Below, piece after piece: positions 26,712 to 37,500 of a stretch of DNA of 64,000 bases; the first letter of the stretch is position 1; the number at the start of each line of letters is the position of its first letter. Under the pieces are notes generated by a model that saw only the letters and a list, made by a program, of their open reading frames with translations, did not search any database and was not told the DNA's origin. The stretch is taken from positions 1,565,001 through 1,629,000 of the forward strand of contig NZ_CP160797.1 in assembly GCF_040784915.1 (NCBI RefSeq), in the 5' to 3' direction. Both the position numbers and the translations under genes were made by a program. The DNA is from Bacillus vallismortis. Lineage in GTDB: Bacteria > Bacillota > Bacilli > Bacillales > Bacillaceae.

Positions 26712-29700
26712 TGCATATTAAACAAATACTTTCCTTGATTGAAGAACAGCAGATGTCTCCTGATACAGGATTAGAACTAATTCGCACTTACAGAAAAGAA
26801 CAAATAAAAAATGGGACGGAGCAGCAATCGCAAGCTGCGTCCCAAACTGTCTTTTTTAAAAGAGATTGGATATCGTCAAAAAATGATGATGTACAGAAAC
26901 AACAGGCGCCAAGAAGCATATTAATTTTTGATCGAGATAAACGACTTACAGAATATATTAGTATGCTTTACAAAGATCAAGTGCATGTTATTCTCGTAAC
27001 TCCTAATGTTTATTTCAGCTGTCTGGAGCAAAATGTATACACAATAGACCCGTCAAATGAGGCTCATTATGAAAACCTGTTTGCAGACTTGGAAAAAAGC
27101 AAATTTACACCTGGATGTGTTCTATATCTATGGAACAGCGCTGTTCCGGAATTAAGTGAAGAGTTGATTCATAAGGCACTTCTCAACGGGATTTTGCCAT
27201 TGTTTGTTTTAACAAAGGCTTTAATAAAAGCAAAATATGATAATACGAAATTATTGCATATGTATTGGACAAACGGTCAGAATCAGCCGTTTAATGAAGC
27301 GGTCGGGGGTTTTATAAAAACGGTAAATATGGAAAGCTCCAAATTGAAGGCGAAAACGCTTCAAATTCATAGAGAAGAGCCTGATTCAGATCCTACCGCT
27401 TCGCAATTGTGGGAGATGGCATGTAATGAATTACAAAGCTTTCAATCAAATGAATGCGAAATTTTAATTGACTCTCACAGCAGGTATATTAAAGGAATGC
27501 AGCATATTGATTTAGAAAATGCAAAGTCATTAGCTCCGAAGCATGTATCATATCATAAAGGCGGCGTGTATATCATTACCGGCGGTGCAGGAAAACTCGG
27601 TCTTATGTTTGCGGAACATATCGCGAACGAAGTTGAGGCGGTCATCATATTGACAGGCCGTTCAGCTTTAAGCGAAGTTCAGAAGGAACAGCTCAGAAAA
27701 CTAAACGCAAAAGGGTCTTTTGTTGAGTATATACAGACGGACATATCGGAACGAATAAAGGCTGAGCAATTTATCTGTGACGTGAAACAGCAGCGTGGCC
27801 AAATAAGCGGCATTATCCATGCTGCAGGTCTCATTCAAGATTCTTTTATTGCTAAAAAAAATCTGAGTGAGTTTGTTGAAGTATTAAAGCCGAAAGTATT
27901 CGGAACGATTTGGATGGATGAGCTGACAAAAGATGAAAATCTTGATTTCTTTATTCTGTTTTCTTCTGTTGCTGCGAACGGAAATGCCGGTCAGAGTGAT
28001 TATGCGTACGCCAACAGTTTTATGGACAGTTATGCGATGTTCCGAAATCAGCTGAACAGAAATGGAAAGACACTTTCAATAAATTGGCCGCTATGGAAAG
28101 AGGGCGGAATGAATCTTGATGACAGTGCTGTTGTCCATTTGAAAGAGAAATTCGGAATGATTCCGATACATTCAACAGCGGCTTTTAAAGCTTTTGATAA
28201 AATGATGCAATCTTCATTTAGTAACATAATGCCTGTGGAAGGAGACCGGGACAAGCTCTTAAAAACAATCCCTTTCCGCAAACTGACTCCTTCAGACAAT
28301 CAAACGGAAATAGAGAAAAACACTGAAGATAATGAAATTGTAATTAAGGATAAAGTTAATGATTATCTTATCAAAACCATTTGCAGTGAATTGAAAATCC
28401 CTAATCATAAAATAAATGCTTATGATTCTTTTGAAAAGTTCGGGATTAATTCACTTATAATCATGTCGCTTATATCAAAGCTTGAAGATACGTTCGGGGA
28501 TTTGCCTAAAACGATCTTTTTCGAATACCGGAACGTCGATGAGCTTGCTGATTTCTTTCTGAAATCGTTTAAAGAGACAGTATTAAAAGAAGTTGGGATA
28601 GCTCAAATAGAAGCCGCACCAAAACTGAAAAAACATACAAAAATGCAGCAGGAAAGACAGCCGGCACATGCAGTGAGTGTAAATACACCAATTAATGAAG
28701 ATATTGCAATTATTGGAGTAAGCGGCAGATATCCAATGGCAGATAATGTTATGGAATTCTGGGATTGCATCATTGGTGGAAAGAATTGTATTACCGAGAT
28801 CCCTAAAGAACGGTGGGATTTCAGATCGGACTACAGTCCTGACAGAATGGACAGAGGGAAAATCAACAGTAAATGGGGAGGGTTTATTAATCGTGTTGAT
28901 CAATTCGACCCGCTGTTTTTTCACATTTCCCATAAAGAAGCTGAGATGATGGACCCTCAGGAACGTATTTTTCTCGAAACCGCTTGGCATACGTTTGAAG
29001 ACTCCGGGTATACGAGAGATCGGCTTGACGGTATGAAAGCCGGGGTGTTTGTAGGAGCAATGTACGGGCAATATCAATTATTTGGTGCGGAGGAGACAGC
29101 AAAAGGCAATGCTGTTGCGCTCAGTTCTTTTTTTTCTTCTATAGCTAATAGAGTTTCATACTTTTTTAATTTCTCTGGACCAAGTATTGCTTTAGATACG
29201 ATGTGCTCGTCATCTTTGACAGCCATTCATTTGGCATGTGAAAGTATAAAAAGGGGAGAAAGTGAGATTGCGTTAGCTGGGGGCGTAAATGTGTCCATAC
29301 ACCCTAACAAATATCTTTGGCTGAGCCAAGGGAATTTTGTTTCTACAGAAGGTCTATGCAGAAGCTTCGGGGAAGGTGGGAACGGCTACGTTCCAGGAGA
29401 AGGGGCGGGAGCCGTACTATTAAAACCGTTACATAAAGCAATCAATGATCAAGACTGTATTTATGGTGTGATTAAAGGAACAGCTGTAAATCATGGAGGG
29501 AAAACAAATGGTTTTACTGTTCCAAATCCAAATGCGCAAGCTGAGCTGATCGCCGAAAACTTTAAAAAGTCAGGTATTAGTCCAAGATCCATCAGTTACT
29601 TGGAAGCACATGGAACGGGTACTTCACTTGGAGATCCGATTGAAATTGCGGGGCTGACAAAAGCTTTTGAACAATTTACCGATGATAAACAATTTTGTGC

Positions 29701-31498
29701 AATTGGTTCAGTTAAATCAAATATCGGACATTTAGAATCCGCTGCAGGCATAGCGGCGCTTACAAAGGTATTGCTTCAGTTTAAGCACCGAAAATTGGCG
29801 CCTTCCATTCATTCTGAGCGATTAAATACTAATATAAATTTCGAAAATACGCCTTTTTATGTTCAGCAAAAAGAAGAGGAGTGGTGTAAAGAAGCCAGTA
29901 TAACTCGTAGAAGGGCAGCGGTTAGTTCATTTGGAGCAGGGGGGGCGAATGCCCATATTATTCTTGAAGAATATGAAAATCATATTGATTCTGTTAAAAA
30001 TACAGGTAGCGGTCCTTATGCCGCAGTTCTCTCCGCAAGAAACGAAGACAGGCTGAGGGAATACGCCCGTCGTCTTCTTCAATACACAGACCAGGTGACA
30101 GCTGTATCGGTCGATGATATTGCTTATACACTACAAACGTGTAGGGAGCCGATGGAAGAGAGAATTGCTTTTGTGGCATCGGATCTGCATGAACTTAGGG
30201 GGAATTTGAAGCTTTTCTGTGATGAAGGAATAATTGGAGACAATGTATACAAGGGCAATGTGACTAAAGATTATGATAAAGTCTTTGTTTTCCATGATCG
30301 GAAAATGAAAGAACAATTCCTTAAAGCTGTTATGGAAAAAAGAGATGTCAATGACCTTGCTAAGTTATGGTCTTACGGTGTCGATATTCAGTGGAGAAAT
30401 TTATATGAAGATAGACCTAAAGCACGGCGGGTGGATCTTCCTTTGTACCCGTTTGCTGAGGAATTTTATTGGGTGCCCCGTGTTTCTGATGAAAAGCTTT
30501 CAGCATTGCAAAATAAAACCGTCTTGCATCCGTTGCTTGATTCTAACGAATCTACCCTTGAGCAGCAATATTTTAAAAAAACAGTAATGGAAAAAGAGAT
30601 CTGGTTAAAGGATCATGTGGTGAAAGATAAGCGTATTTTGCCTGCGGCGGTTTTTCTTGAAATGGCATGTGCCGCAGGAAATTTATCGTATCGCAGGAAA
30701 AAGGTCTCTGGTTTGAAAAACATTACATTTATTAGACCGGCAATGTTATATCAAGAGAGCGTAATTGTTTACTCCTTCATTTCTGTCGAAGACGGACGCA
30801 TCCTTTTTAAAATGACGGCTGACGAAGATGCAGGTACAAAAGCCGTATTTGCATCAGGAGAATTAAGCTATGATGCTCATCAAAATGTCAAGCCCATAGA
30901 GAGTATTGATAGACACGAGATCATCAAGAGAAGCGCTTTTATCCATGAACATGATGAATGTTACCGACACTTCCGGGAAAACGGTTTTGACTATGGCCGC
31001 AGCTTTCAGTCAATTCAACGATTATGGGGCGGAGACACAGAAGCTCTGGCGCATTTAATACTACCTCAAGAAGCAGCACATACCTTTAATAACAATATAC
31101 TGCCGCCGTCTCTGCTTGATGGGGCTTTGCAATCATTGTTTGGCATCACCGAAGGAAGAGAACGTGCTTTTGTATATGTACCTTATTCAATTGGTGAGAT
31201 TTATATCCACCAGAAAGTACCGGAAGAATGCTGGGTGTATGCACGCAAAACAAGCCAAAAAGATCAATTCGAGTTTACTTACGATATTATGCTGGTGAAT
31301 CATCAAGGAGACCTGCTTGTGCAACTGCAAAACGTAACACTTCGAAAAGGCGAGGTATTTTCAGATCGAGATCCGTATCAAAAGAAACAGGTTTCTTCCG
31401 TGACACAAGAAAAATTGACCGAGCTGCTCGGTCAATTGCAGGCTGGCGAGTTGACGACAGAGGAAGCTGATCATTTGCTTGCTCAAATGCTGGATTAA
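26711..31498 (+). CDS. mlnC: Trans-AT PKS, end of module 3 and first half of module 4
   Basis: A 1595-residue PKS starting at a GTG that shares its first base with the mlnB stop (TAGTG), behind GGAGGT. A helical N-terminal docking segment (about 1-30) is followed by KR3 (structural part, then catalytic GVYIITGGAGKLG near 284, Tyr in SDYAYAN) and ACP3, whose site reads GINSL: the phosphopantetheine Ser is kept but the preceding Asp is Asn. KS4 (663-1086) has DTMCSSSL, HGTGT and NIGHLE. DH4 (1266-1546) keeps His, Pro and the LLDG aspartate, but the Gly of HxxxGxxxxP is Asp. The end, GQLQAGELTTEEADHLL, is a docking helix. Predicted products are the C18=C19 and, with MlnD, the C16=C17 double bonds. 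Confidence 0.88.
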   Translation: MHIKQILSLIEEQQMSPDTGLELIRTYRKEQIKNGTEQQSQAASQTVFFKRDWISSKNDDVQKQQAPRSILIFDRDKRLTEYISMLYKDQVHVILVTPNVYFSCLEQNVYTIDPSNEAHYENLFADLEKSKFTPGCVLYLWNSAVPELSEELIHKALLNGILPLFVLTKALIKAKYDNTKLLHMYWTNGQNQPFNEAVGGFIKTVNMESSKLKAKTLQIHREEPDSDPTASQLWEMACNELQSFQSNECEILIDSHSRYIKGMQHIDLENAKSLAPKHVSYHKGGVYIITGGAGKLGLMFAEHIANEVEAVIILTGRSALSEVQKEQLRKLNAKGSFVEYIQTDISERIKAEQFICDVKQQRGQISGIIHAAGLIQDSFIAKKNLSEFVEVLKPKVFGTIWMDELTKDENLDFFILFSSVAANGNAGQSDYAYANSFMDSYAMFRNQLNRNGKTLSINWPLWKEGGMNLDDSAVVHLKEKFGMIPIHSTAAFKAFDKMMQSSFSNIMPVEGDRDKLLKTIPFRKLTPSDNQTEIEKNTEDNEIVIKDKVNDYLIKTICSELKIPNHKINAYDSFEKFGINSLIIMSLISKLEDTFGDLPKTIFFEYRNVDELADFFLKSFKETVLKEVGIAQIEAAPKLKKHTKMQQERQPAHAVSVNTPINEDIAIIGVSGRYPMADNVMEFWDCIIGGKNCITEIPKERWDFRSDYSPDRMDRGKINSKWGGFINRVDQFDPLFFHISHKEAEMMDPQERIFLETAWHTFEDSGYTRDRLDGMKAGVFVGAMYGQYQLFGAEETAKGNAVALSSFFSSIANRVSYFFNFSGPSIALDTMCSSSLTAIHLACESIKRGESEIALAGGVNVSIHPNKYLWLSQGNFVSTEGLCRSFGEGGNGYVPGEGAGAVLLKPLHKAINDQDCIYGVIKGTAVNHGGKTNGFTVPNPNAQAELIAENFKKSGISPRSISYLEAHGTGTSLGDPIEIAGLTKAFEQFTDDKQFCAIGSVKSNIGHLESAAGIAALTKVLLQFKHRKLAPSIHSERLNTNINFENTPFYVQQKEEEWCKEASITRRRAAVSSFGAGGANAHIILEEYENHIDSVKNTGSGPYAAVLSARNEDRLREYARRLLQYTDQVTAVSVDDIAYTLQTCREPMEERIAFVASDLHELRGNLKLFCDEGIIGDNVYKGNVTKDYDKVFVFHDRKMKEQFLKAVMEKRDVNDLAKLWSYGVDIQWRNLYEDRPKARRVDLPLYPFAEEFYWVPRVSDEKLSALQNKTVLHPLLDSNESTLEQQYFKKTVMEKEIWLKDHVVKDKRILPAAVFLEMACAAGNLSYRRKKVSGLKNITFIRPAMLYQESVIVYSFISVEDGRILFKMTADEDAGTKAVFASGELSYDAHQNVKPIESIDRHEIIKRSAFIHEHDECYRHFRENGFDYGRSFQSIQRLWGGDTEALAHLILPQEAAHTFNNNILPPSLLDGALQSLFGITEGRERAFVYVPYSIGEIYIHQKVPEECWVYARKTSQKDQFEFTYDIMLVNHQGDLLVQLQNVTLRKGEVFSDRDPYQKKQVSSVTQEKLTELLGQLQAGELTTEEADHLLAQMLD
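31413..31437. repeat. Perfect 12-base inverted repeat at the end of mlnC
   Basis: AATTGACCGAGC and GCTCGGTCAATT flank a single T about 60 bases before the mlnC stop, within the docking-helix coding sequence. There is no T run after it. It is the strongest intragenic inverted repeat noticed inside a coding sequence. Confidence 0.65.
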
Positions 31499-31544
31499 CA
31501 CTGGATGTTCAACAATGTAATTTGTAAAGGGGATGATATGTTTT

Positions 31545-34500
31545 ATGAGCGTAACTCGTGATGTAAGAAAAAAAATACTTTCTGACATTAAAAGCGGCCT
31601 GATTTCCTTGGAAGAAGGAGTAATACGGATTAAGCAACTTGATTCTGGTATGGCTCAGCGAAGGGAACAGACTGTTTATTATAAGACGGATTGGCAGCCA
31701 GCTGATCTCGATTTAGATCCAAAAGACAGCCGAAGAGAGGGCAGTCTTTTATTATTTGATACAAATGAGGATTTGCATAAGGAACTGACTGTACGGCATG
31801 ATAGAAGTATTATTTTAGTCATGCCTGGGAAAGAATTTCGACGTATTCGGAGTGGTGTGTTTGAAATCAACCCTCGGTCTGAAAAAGATTATACAAGCTT
31901 GTTTGCGTTACTGAAAGAAGAGAAAGCAGACATAAGGGAAGCCGTCCATCTATGGTCTGACCAACCGTTTAGCAGTAATGAGAAAGCGATTGAAAGACAA
32001 TGTGACAGCGGGGTTTATTCTTTATTTTTATTAAACCGGGCTCTCTTCAAGAGTAAAATGCGCAAAAAAGTAAACGTATTGTATGCGTATTTTTCCGAGC
32101 GTTTAGGAGAACAGCCCCTTTATGCATCGGCAAGCGGCTTTTTGCGGACTTGGCAGCAGGAGAACCCGCTAATTTCGCCAAAAAGCATTGAATTAGAGCG
32201 GTCGGCTTTCGCAAACGGCAGCTTAGGCGATATTTTGATCAATGAACTGAGAGACTTCAGCTCTCCTGAGATCGAAATCCGTTACCAAGGAATGGAGAGA
32301 TTTGTTAAACGCCTGATAACATATAAACCTGCAAACAAACATACAAGTGAGGAATATATACTGCGGGACAATGGTGTTTATATTATCACAGGAGGGGCGG
32401 GCGGATTAGGATTCACCTTTGCTGAATATTTGGCTCAACAAACCAAATGCCAGATTGTCTTAACGGGGAGATCACCTTTTTCAGACAAAATACAAAATAA
32501 GATAGCACAATTAGAAGCCTTAGGAGCCTCTTCTATTTATTTACAGGCTGACATTTCAATAAAAGAAGAGGCAGAATATATAATCAATGAAACCAAAAGA
32601 GCATATGGAAAGATAAACGGAATCATTCAAAGCGCGGGTATCATCCGCGACTCATTTCTTCATAAAAAAACAATAGAAGAATTCAATCAGGTGATTAAGC
32701 CGAAAGTATTGGGCACACTTTGGCTGGATGAAGCCACAAAGCAGGAGCGTCTCGACTTTTTTATTTGTTTTTCCTCTACTTCAGCCGTTTTAGGAAATAT
32801 TGGACAGGCTGATTATGCATTCGGAAATAGTTATATGGATCATTTGATGAACATGCGTGCCGCTCAGAATCCGGGCAAAATGTTCCTATCTCTGAATTGG
32901 CCACTTTGGAAAGAAGTCGGCATGCAAGTAGATGAGCGCACGTTGGAGACGATGAAAAAATCGGGCTTTTATCCCTTGGAGAAAGAGGAGGGGATCAGAG
33001 CGTTTTCAGCAGGTTTGTCATCTGGGCTTTCCCAATTCACGGTATTTTGCGGAGATGATCATATAGACAGACATGTACATAAATTGTATGAACGTGATAG
33101 CGGTCTGCTTCAAGAAGAAACAACCGTCAGTGAGACGGTAAAGCCTGATAAAAAGCTGAAAGCTGACACTTTGACATTTATAAAAGAAATTATTTCAGCA
33201 GAATTCAGAATGCCAGCAGACAAAATAGACGCAGAGGCAGCGCTGGATAAATACGGACTTGACTCAGTCATGATCATCAATATAACCAATGAGCTGGAGA
33301 AGCATTTTGGTGCGCTTTCAAAAACCCTGTTATTTGAGTTTCAAACTGCATCCGAATTATCAGCTTATTTCATTGAAAAGCACCATGATGCTCTGGTTCA
33401 TATGCTGAAATTAGGAGTAAACGACAGCGATAATGTTCAACAGGCGGCGGAAGCTGCTGATCCAGTAGTACCGAGCTTTCAACATAAATCAAAAGGGCTG
33501 GCTCATCAGTCAAACCTGAAAATAGCAGAAAAATATCAGGACAATGATATTGCCGTCATTGGAATCAGTGGCCGCTATCCGATGGCAAACGATCTTGACA
33601 CTCTCTGGAGAAATTTAATGGAAGGGAAAGATTGTATAACTGAAATTCCTAAAGACCGCTGGGATTTTAGCCTGCATTATCAGCCGGAAGCTGATCATGA
33701 CATAAAAAATCAAAGTAAATGGGGAGGATTTATTGATGACGTGTATCATTTCGATCCGTTGTTCTTCAATATTTCTCCGGCTGAAGCGGAGTTAATAGAT
33801 CCTCAAGAAAGAATTTTTCTGGAAACAGTGTGGCATACCATAGAAGATGCGGGGTATGCGAAGAAAATGCTTGAAAGGAAAAATGTCGGCGTGTTTGCAG
33901 GTGTCATGTACGGGCAATATCAGCTGTACAGTGCTGGAAATCATGAGCAGGCCGTTTCTTCTTCATATGCATCCATCGCGAACAGAGTATCTTACTTTTT
34001 TAATTTCAGCGGACCTAGTATTGCTTTGGATACAATGTGTTCCTCGTCTTTGACTGCTGTTCATTTGGCATGTGAGAGTTTAATAACGAATGAATGTGAG
34101 CTTGCAATTGCCGGAGGAGTTAATCTTTCCATTCATCCTGATAAATATAAACTCCTCACTCAAGGCGGTTTTTTGTCCAGCGATGGTCGCTGCAGAAGCT
34201 TTGGATCTGGGGGAGACGGCTATGTTCCCGGGGAGGGAGCCGGTGCTGTTTTACTGAAGCCTGTAAAAAAAGCAATTGCTGACGGTGATCAAATTTATTC
34301 CATCATTAAGGCAACAGCTGTCAACCATGGGGCAAAGACGAATGGATATACTGTGCCTAACCCGACCGCTCAAAGTAAGGTGATTAGCAGAGCCCTGAAA
34401 AAAGGAAAGGTTGACCCGGAAAGTATCAGTTATATAGAAGCTCACGGCACAGGCACTGCATTAGGAGATCCGATTGAAATTGCCGGATTGCACAAAGTAT

Positions 34501-37500
34501 TTGCCGATGCAATGACAGACAGAAAGACATGCGCAGTCGGGTCTATTAAATCTAATATCGGACATTTGGAGGCAGCTGCAGGCATAGCTGGAATTACAAA
34601 AGTAATATTACAAATGAAACATAAAACAATCGTTCCATCGCTGACTCATTCTTCTAAATTGAATGAGCATATTCAGTTTCAAGAAACGCCTTTCTATGTA
34701 CCGGAAAGTCCTGAAAAATGGGTGTCTTCCGTTGCAGAGCGTGACGGAAAAAAAATATCAATTCCAAGGCGTGCAGGTATAAGTTCATTCGGAGCCGGAG
34801 GGGCAAATGCCCATATCATCTTGGAAGAGTACGTAAATAGTGAGAATGCCGTATTTGAAACAACCGAGCTAGAGCCGCTTTTATTTGTTTTTTCCGCCAA
34901 AAATGCTGAAAGACTGGTTGACTATGCAAAGGGTGCAGCGGAGTACATACAGTCAAAAGATTATACTTCAGATGCACTTAGGAATATAGCATATACTTTA
35001 CAGACAGGCAGAGAAGAAATGGCATACCGATTGGCCGTCATTGCATCTTCAAAAGAGGAATTGATTAAGAAGCTTTTAGATTATTCACAGGGAAAAACAT
35101 TATCAGAGCAGCTATTTACATCTGAACTTACATCCGTATCAAACACCATTGAATTTGAAAGTCATGAGACAGAAAAAGAAATTGAAAAAGCAATTGCAGA
35201 GAGAGATCTTTCAAGGGTTGCTGAGTTTTGGATCAGCGGATACACGATAAACTGGTCGTTCCTCTATGGAAATGACAAACCTAGACGGATTTCTGCACCG
35301 ACATATCCATTTGCCAAAGAATTATGCAGAATAAGCGCCTCTAAACCTAGAAGCCGCCAAAAGGCAGATGCAATTGATGTTCTGCATCCGCATATTAACT
35401 GCAATGTTTCAGATTTTAATGACCAAAAGTTCAATATAAATGTCAAAGGTGATAATTTATACGTAAAAGCAAAACACGATGAAAGGATGTTTCCGTATCT
35501 TTTACAAATAGAAATCGCGAGGGCGGCAGGAGAAATAGCTTCAGGGCATCCGATTACTCGATTGACAAATCTTTCTATTTCAAAACCGATCGTACAAAGC
35601 GGTCTAAATGACCAAATTCAAATTGTGCTGGCACCGGAAGGCGATACTGCTTCATTTTTTATAAAAGATCAGAATGAATCATCATTTTATTTCTCCGGCA
35701 AACTTGTATTAGAGGGGCTTAAGGAAAAGGGACAATTTATCAATATTAAACCGTTTATGTCAGAGTATACTGACTGGATATCAGGAGAAGCGTTTTATCA
35801 TCGGCTTGCTGAAAACGGCTATGATTGTAGCAGTAAACTTAAAGGCATAGACCGTTGCGTGATACGGGACGGAAAGGCGCTTACAATCTTAAAGGCAAGC
35901 GACAAGGCAGAGGGTTATACGCTCGATCCCGCTGTTCTTGAAAGTGCTTATCAGACGATATTATGTCTCTTAGAGAAAAATACGGGGACAGTACCTAAAA
36001 CAGTAGAAGAGTGTACCATTTTTGATGAAGAGGCCAAAGCTGTATATGCATACGCAGTACCAAGTGAATATGGCAAATCGTCTTATCACGTATTTCTGTT
36101 AGACGGTAACGGACGGGTGCTTGTAGAGCTTAAGGGACTGACTGTAAATCCACAGCCGCATACTGAGGTGAATTATTGTTTGCAGAAGTGGGTGCAAAAG
36201 AACCTTTCCCCTGTGAAAGTTGGAAATGAAAATGCAGGTACGATCTTGTTGTTTGCAAATGATAAAGAAATTGCTGAGGCGCTAATAGACCAATCTGCCT
36301 ACCGGATAATTCTTGTAACGCCGTATCAACGACAGCTTATAAAGAATGCTCTGACATTTAGCATAGACCCTAAAATACCGTCAGATTATAATCGTTTGTT
36401 TGAAAAATTAGAAAAAAACAAGATGCTCCCAGACATTGTTCTGCATACAGGGGGAGATTTTGATGCAGGCGAACATCCGGTTAGAGGACTGTATTCGGTC
36501 TTTCATTTATTAAAGGCGCTGAGTGACCGAAAAAATTTATCTCTTAAACATTTACTGATTACTCAGTCTTATAGAGAAGATATGAGTGATCCTTTTGGTG
36601 AGACTTTACCAGGTTATTTGAAAACGATAAACATGGTGCTGCCTTCTGTAGAGCATGCTGTATCAATCAGCTTTTCTGAACATATTTCAGCCGACAAGCA
36701 GGCTGAACACTGCCTTCAAGAAATTGTATCTGCAAAAGGCCATATTACTGCTGAAGAAGTCAAATATGTAAAGGATATAAGGTATGTCAAAACCCTGGAA
36801 GATAGAGCGCTAACGAATGCAGGCGGCATAATGCTTAAAAATAAAGGGGTTTATATGTTAACAGGCGGTTTAGGCGGTCTTGGAATGACATTTGCTAAAT
36901 ATTTGGCGTCTGAATATAAGGCGAGATTAGTGTTAACGGGAAGGTCAGCGTTAACAGCTGAAAAACAGCATGAAATTGAAAAATTAAAGGCACATGGTGC
37001 TGCCGTGCTGTATTTTCAAGCTGATGTAACAGATAAAGATGCGATGAAACAGGTATTAGATGAAACGAAACGGAACTGGGGACCCCTTCAAGGTGTTATT
37101 CACGCAGCTGGTCATGCTGATGATCGTCTATTTACGGAAATGAGTCTCGCTGATTTTTCGAAGGGGCTGGCTGCTAAAATTGAAGGGACGATATGTTTAG
37201 ATCAAATAACGAAAGAAGAACCGCTCGACTTCTTTGTGGTGTTTTCTTCCATCTCTTCGATATTTGGTGACTTTGGACAGGTTAATTATTCGTTAGGTAA
37301 TTATTTCCAAGATCGATATATCCACTGGCGAAATGAAAAGAGTCTAAAGCATGAGAGACAGGGTAGAAGCATTTCAATTAATTGGCCATTATGGCGAGAA
37401 GGCGGCATGCATTTAAGTAAAGAAGCTGAATCTGCATACCTTTTAACTTCGGGGTTCCGCTATTTAGAAACAGAAGACGGAATAACAGCATTTGAGGCAA

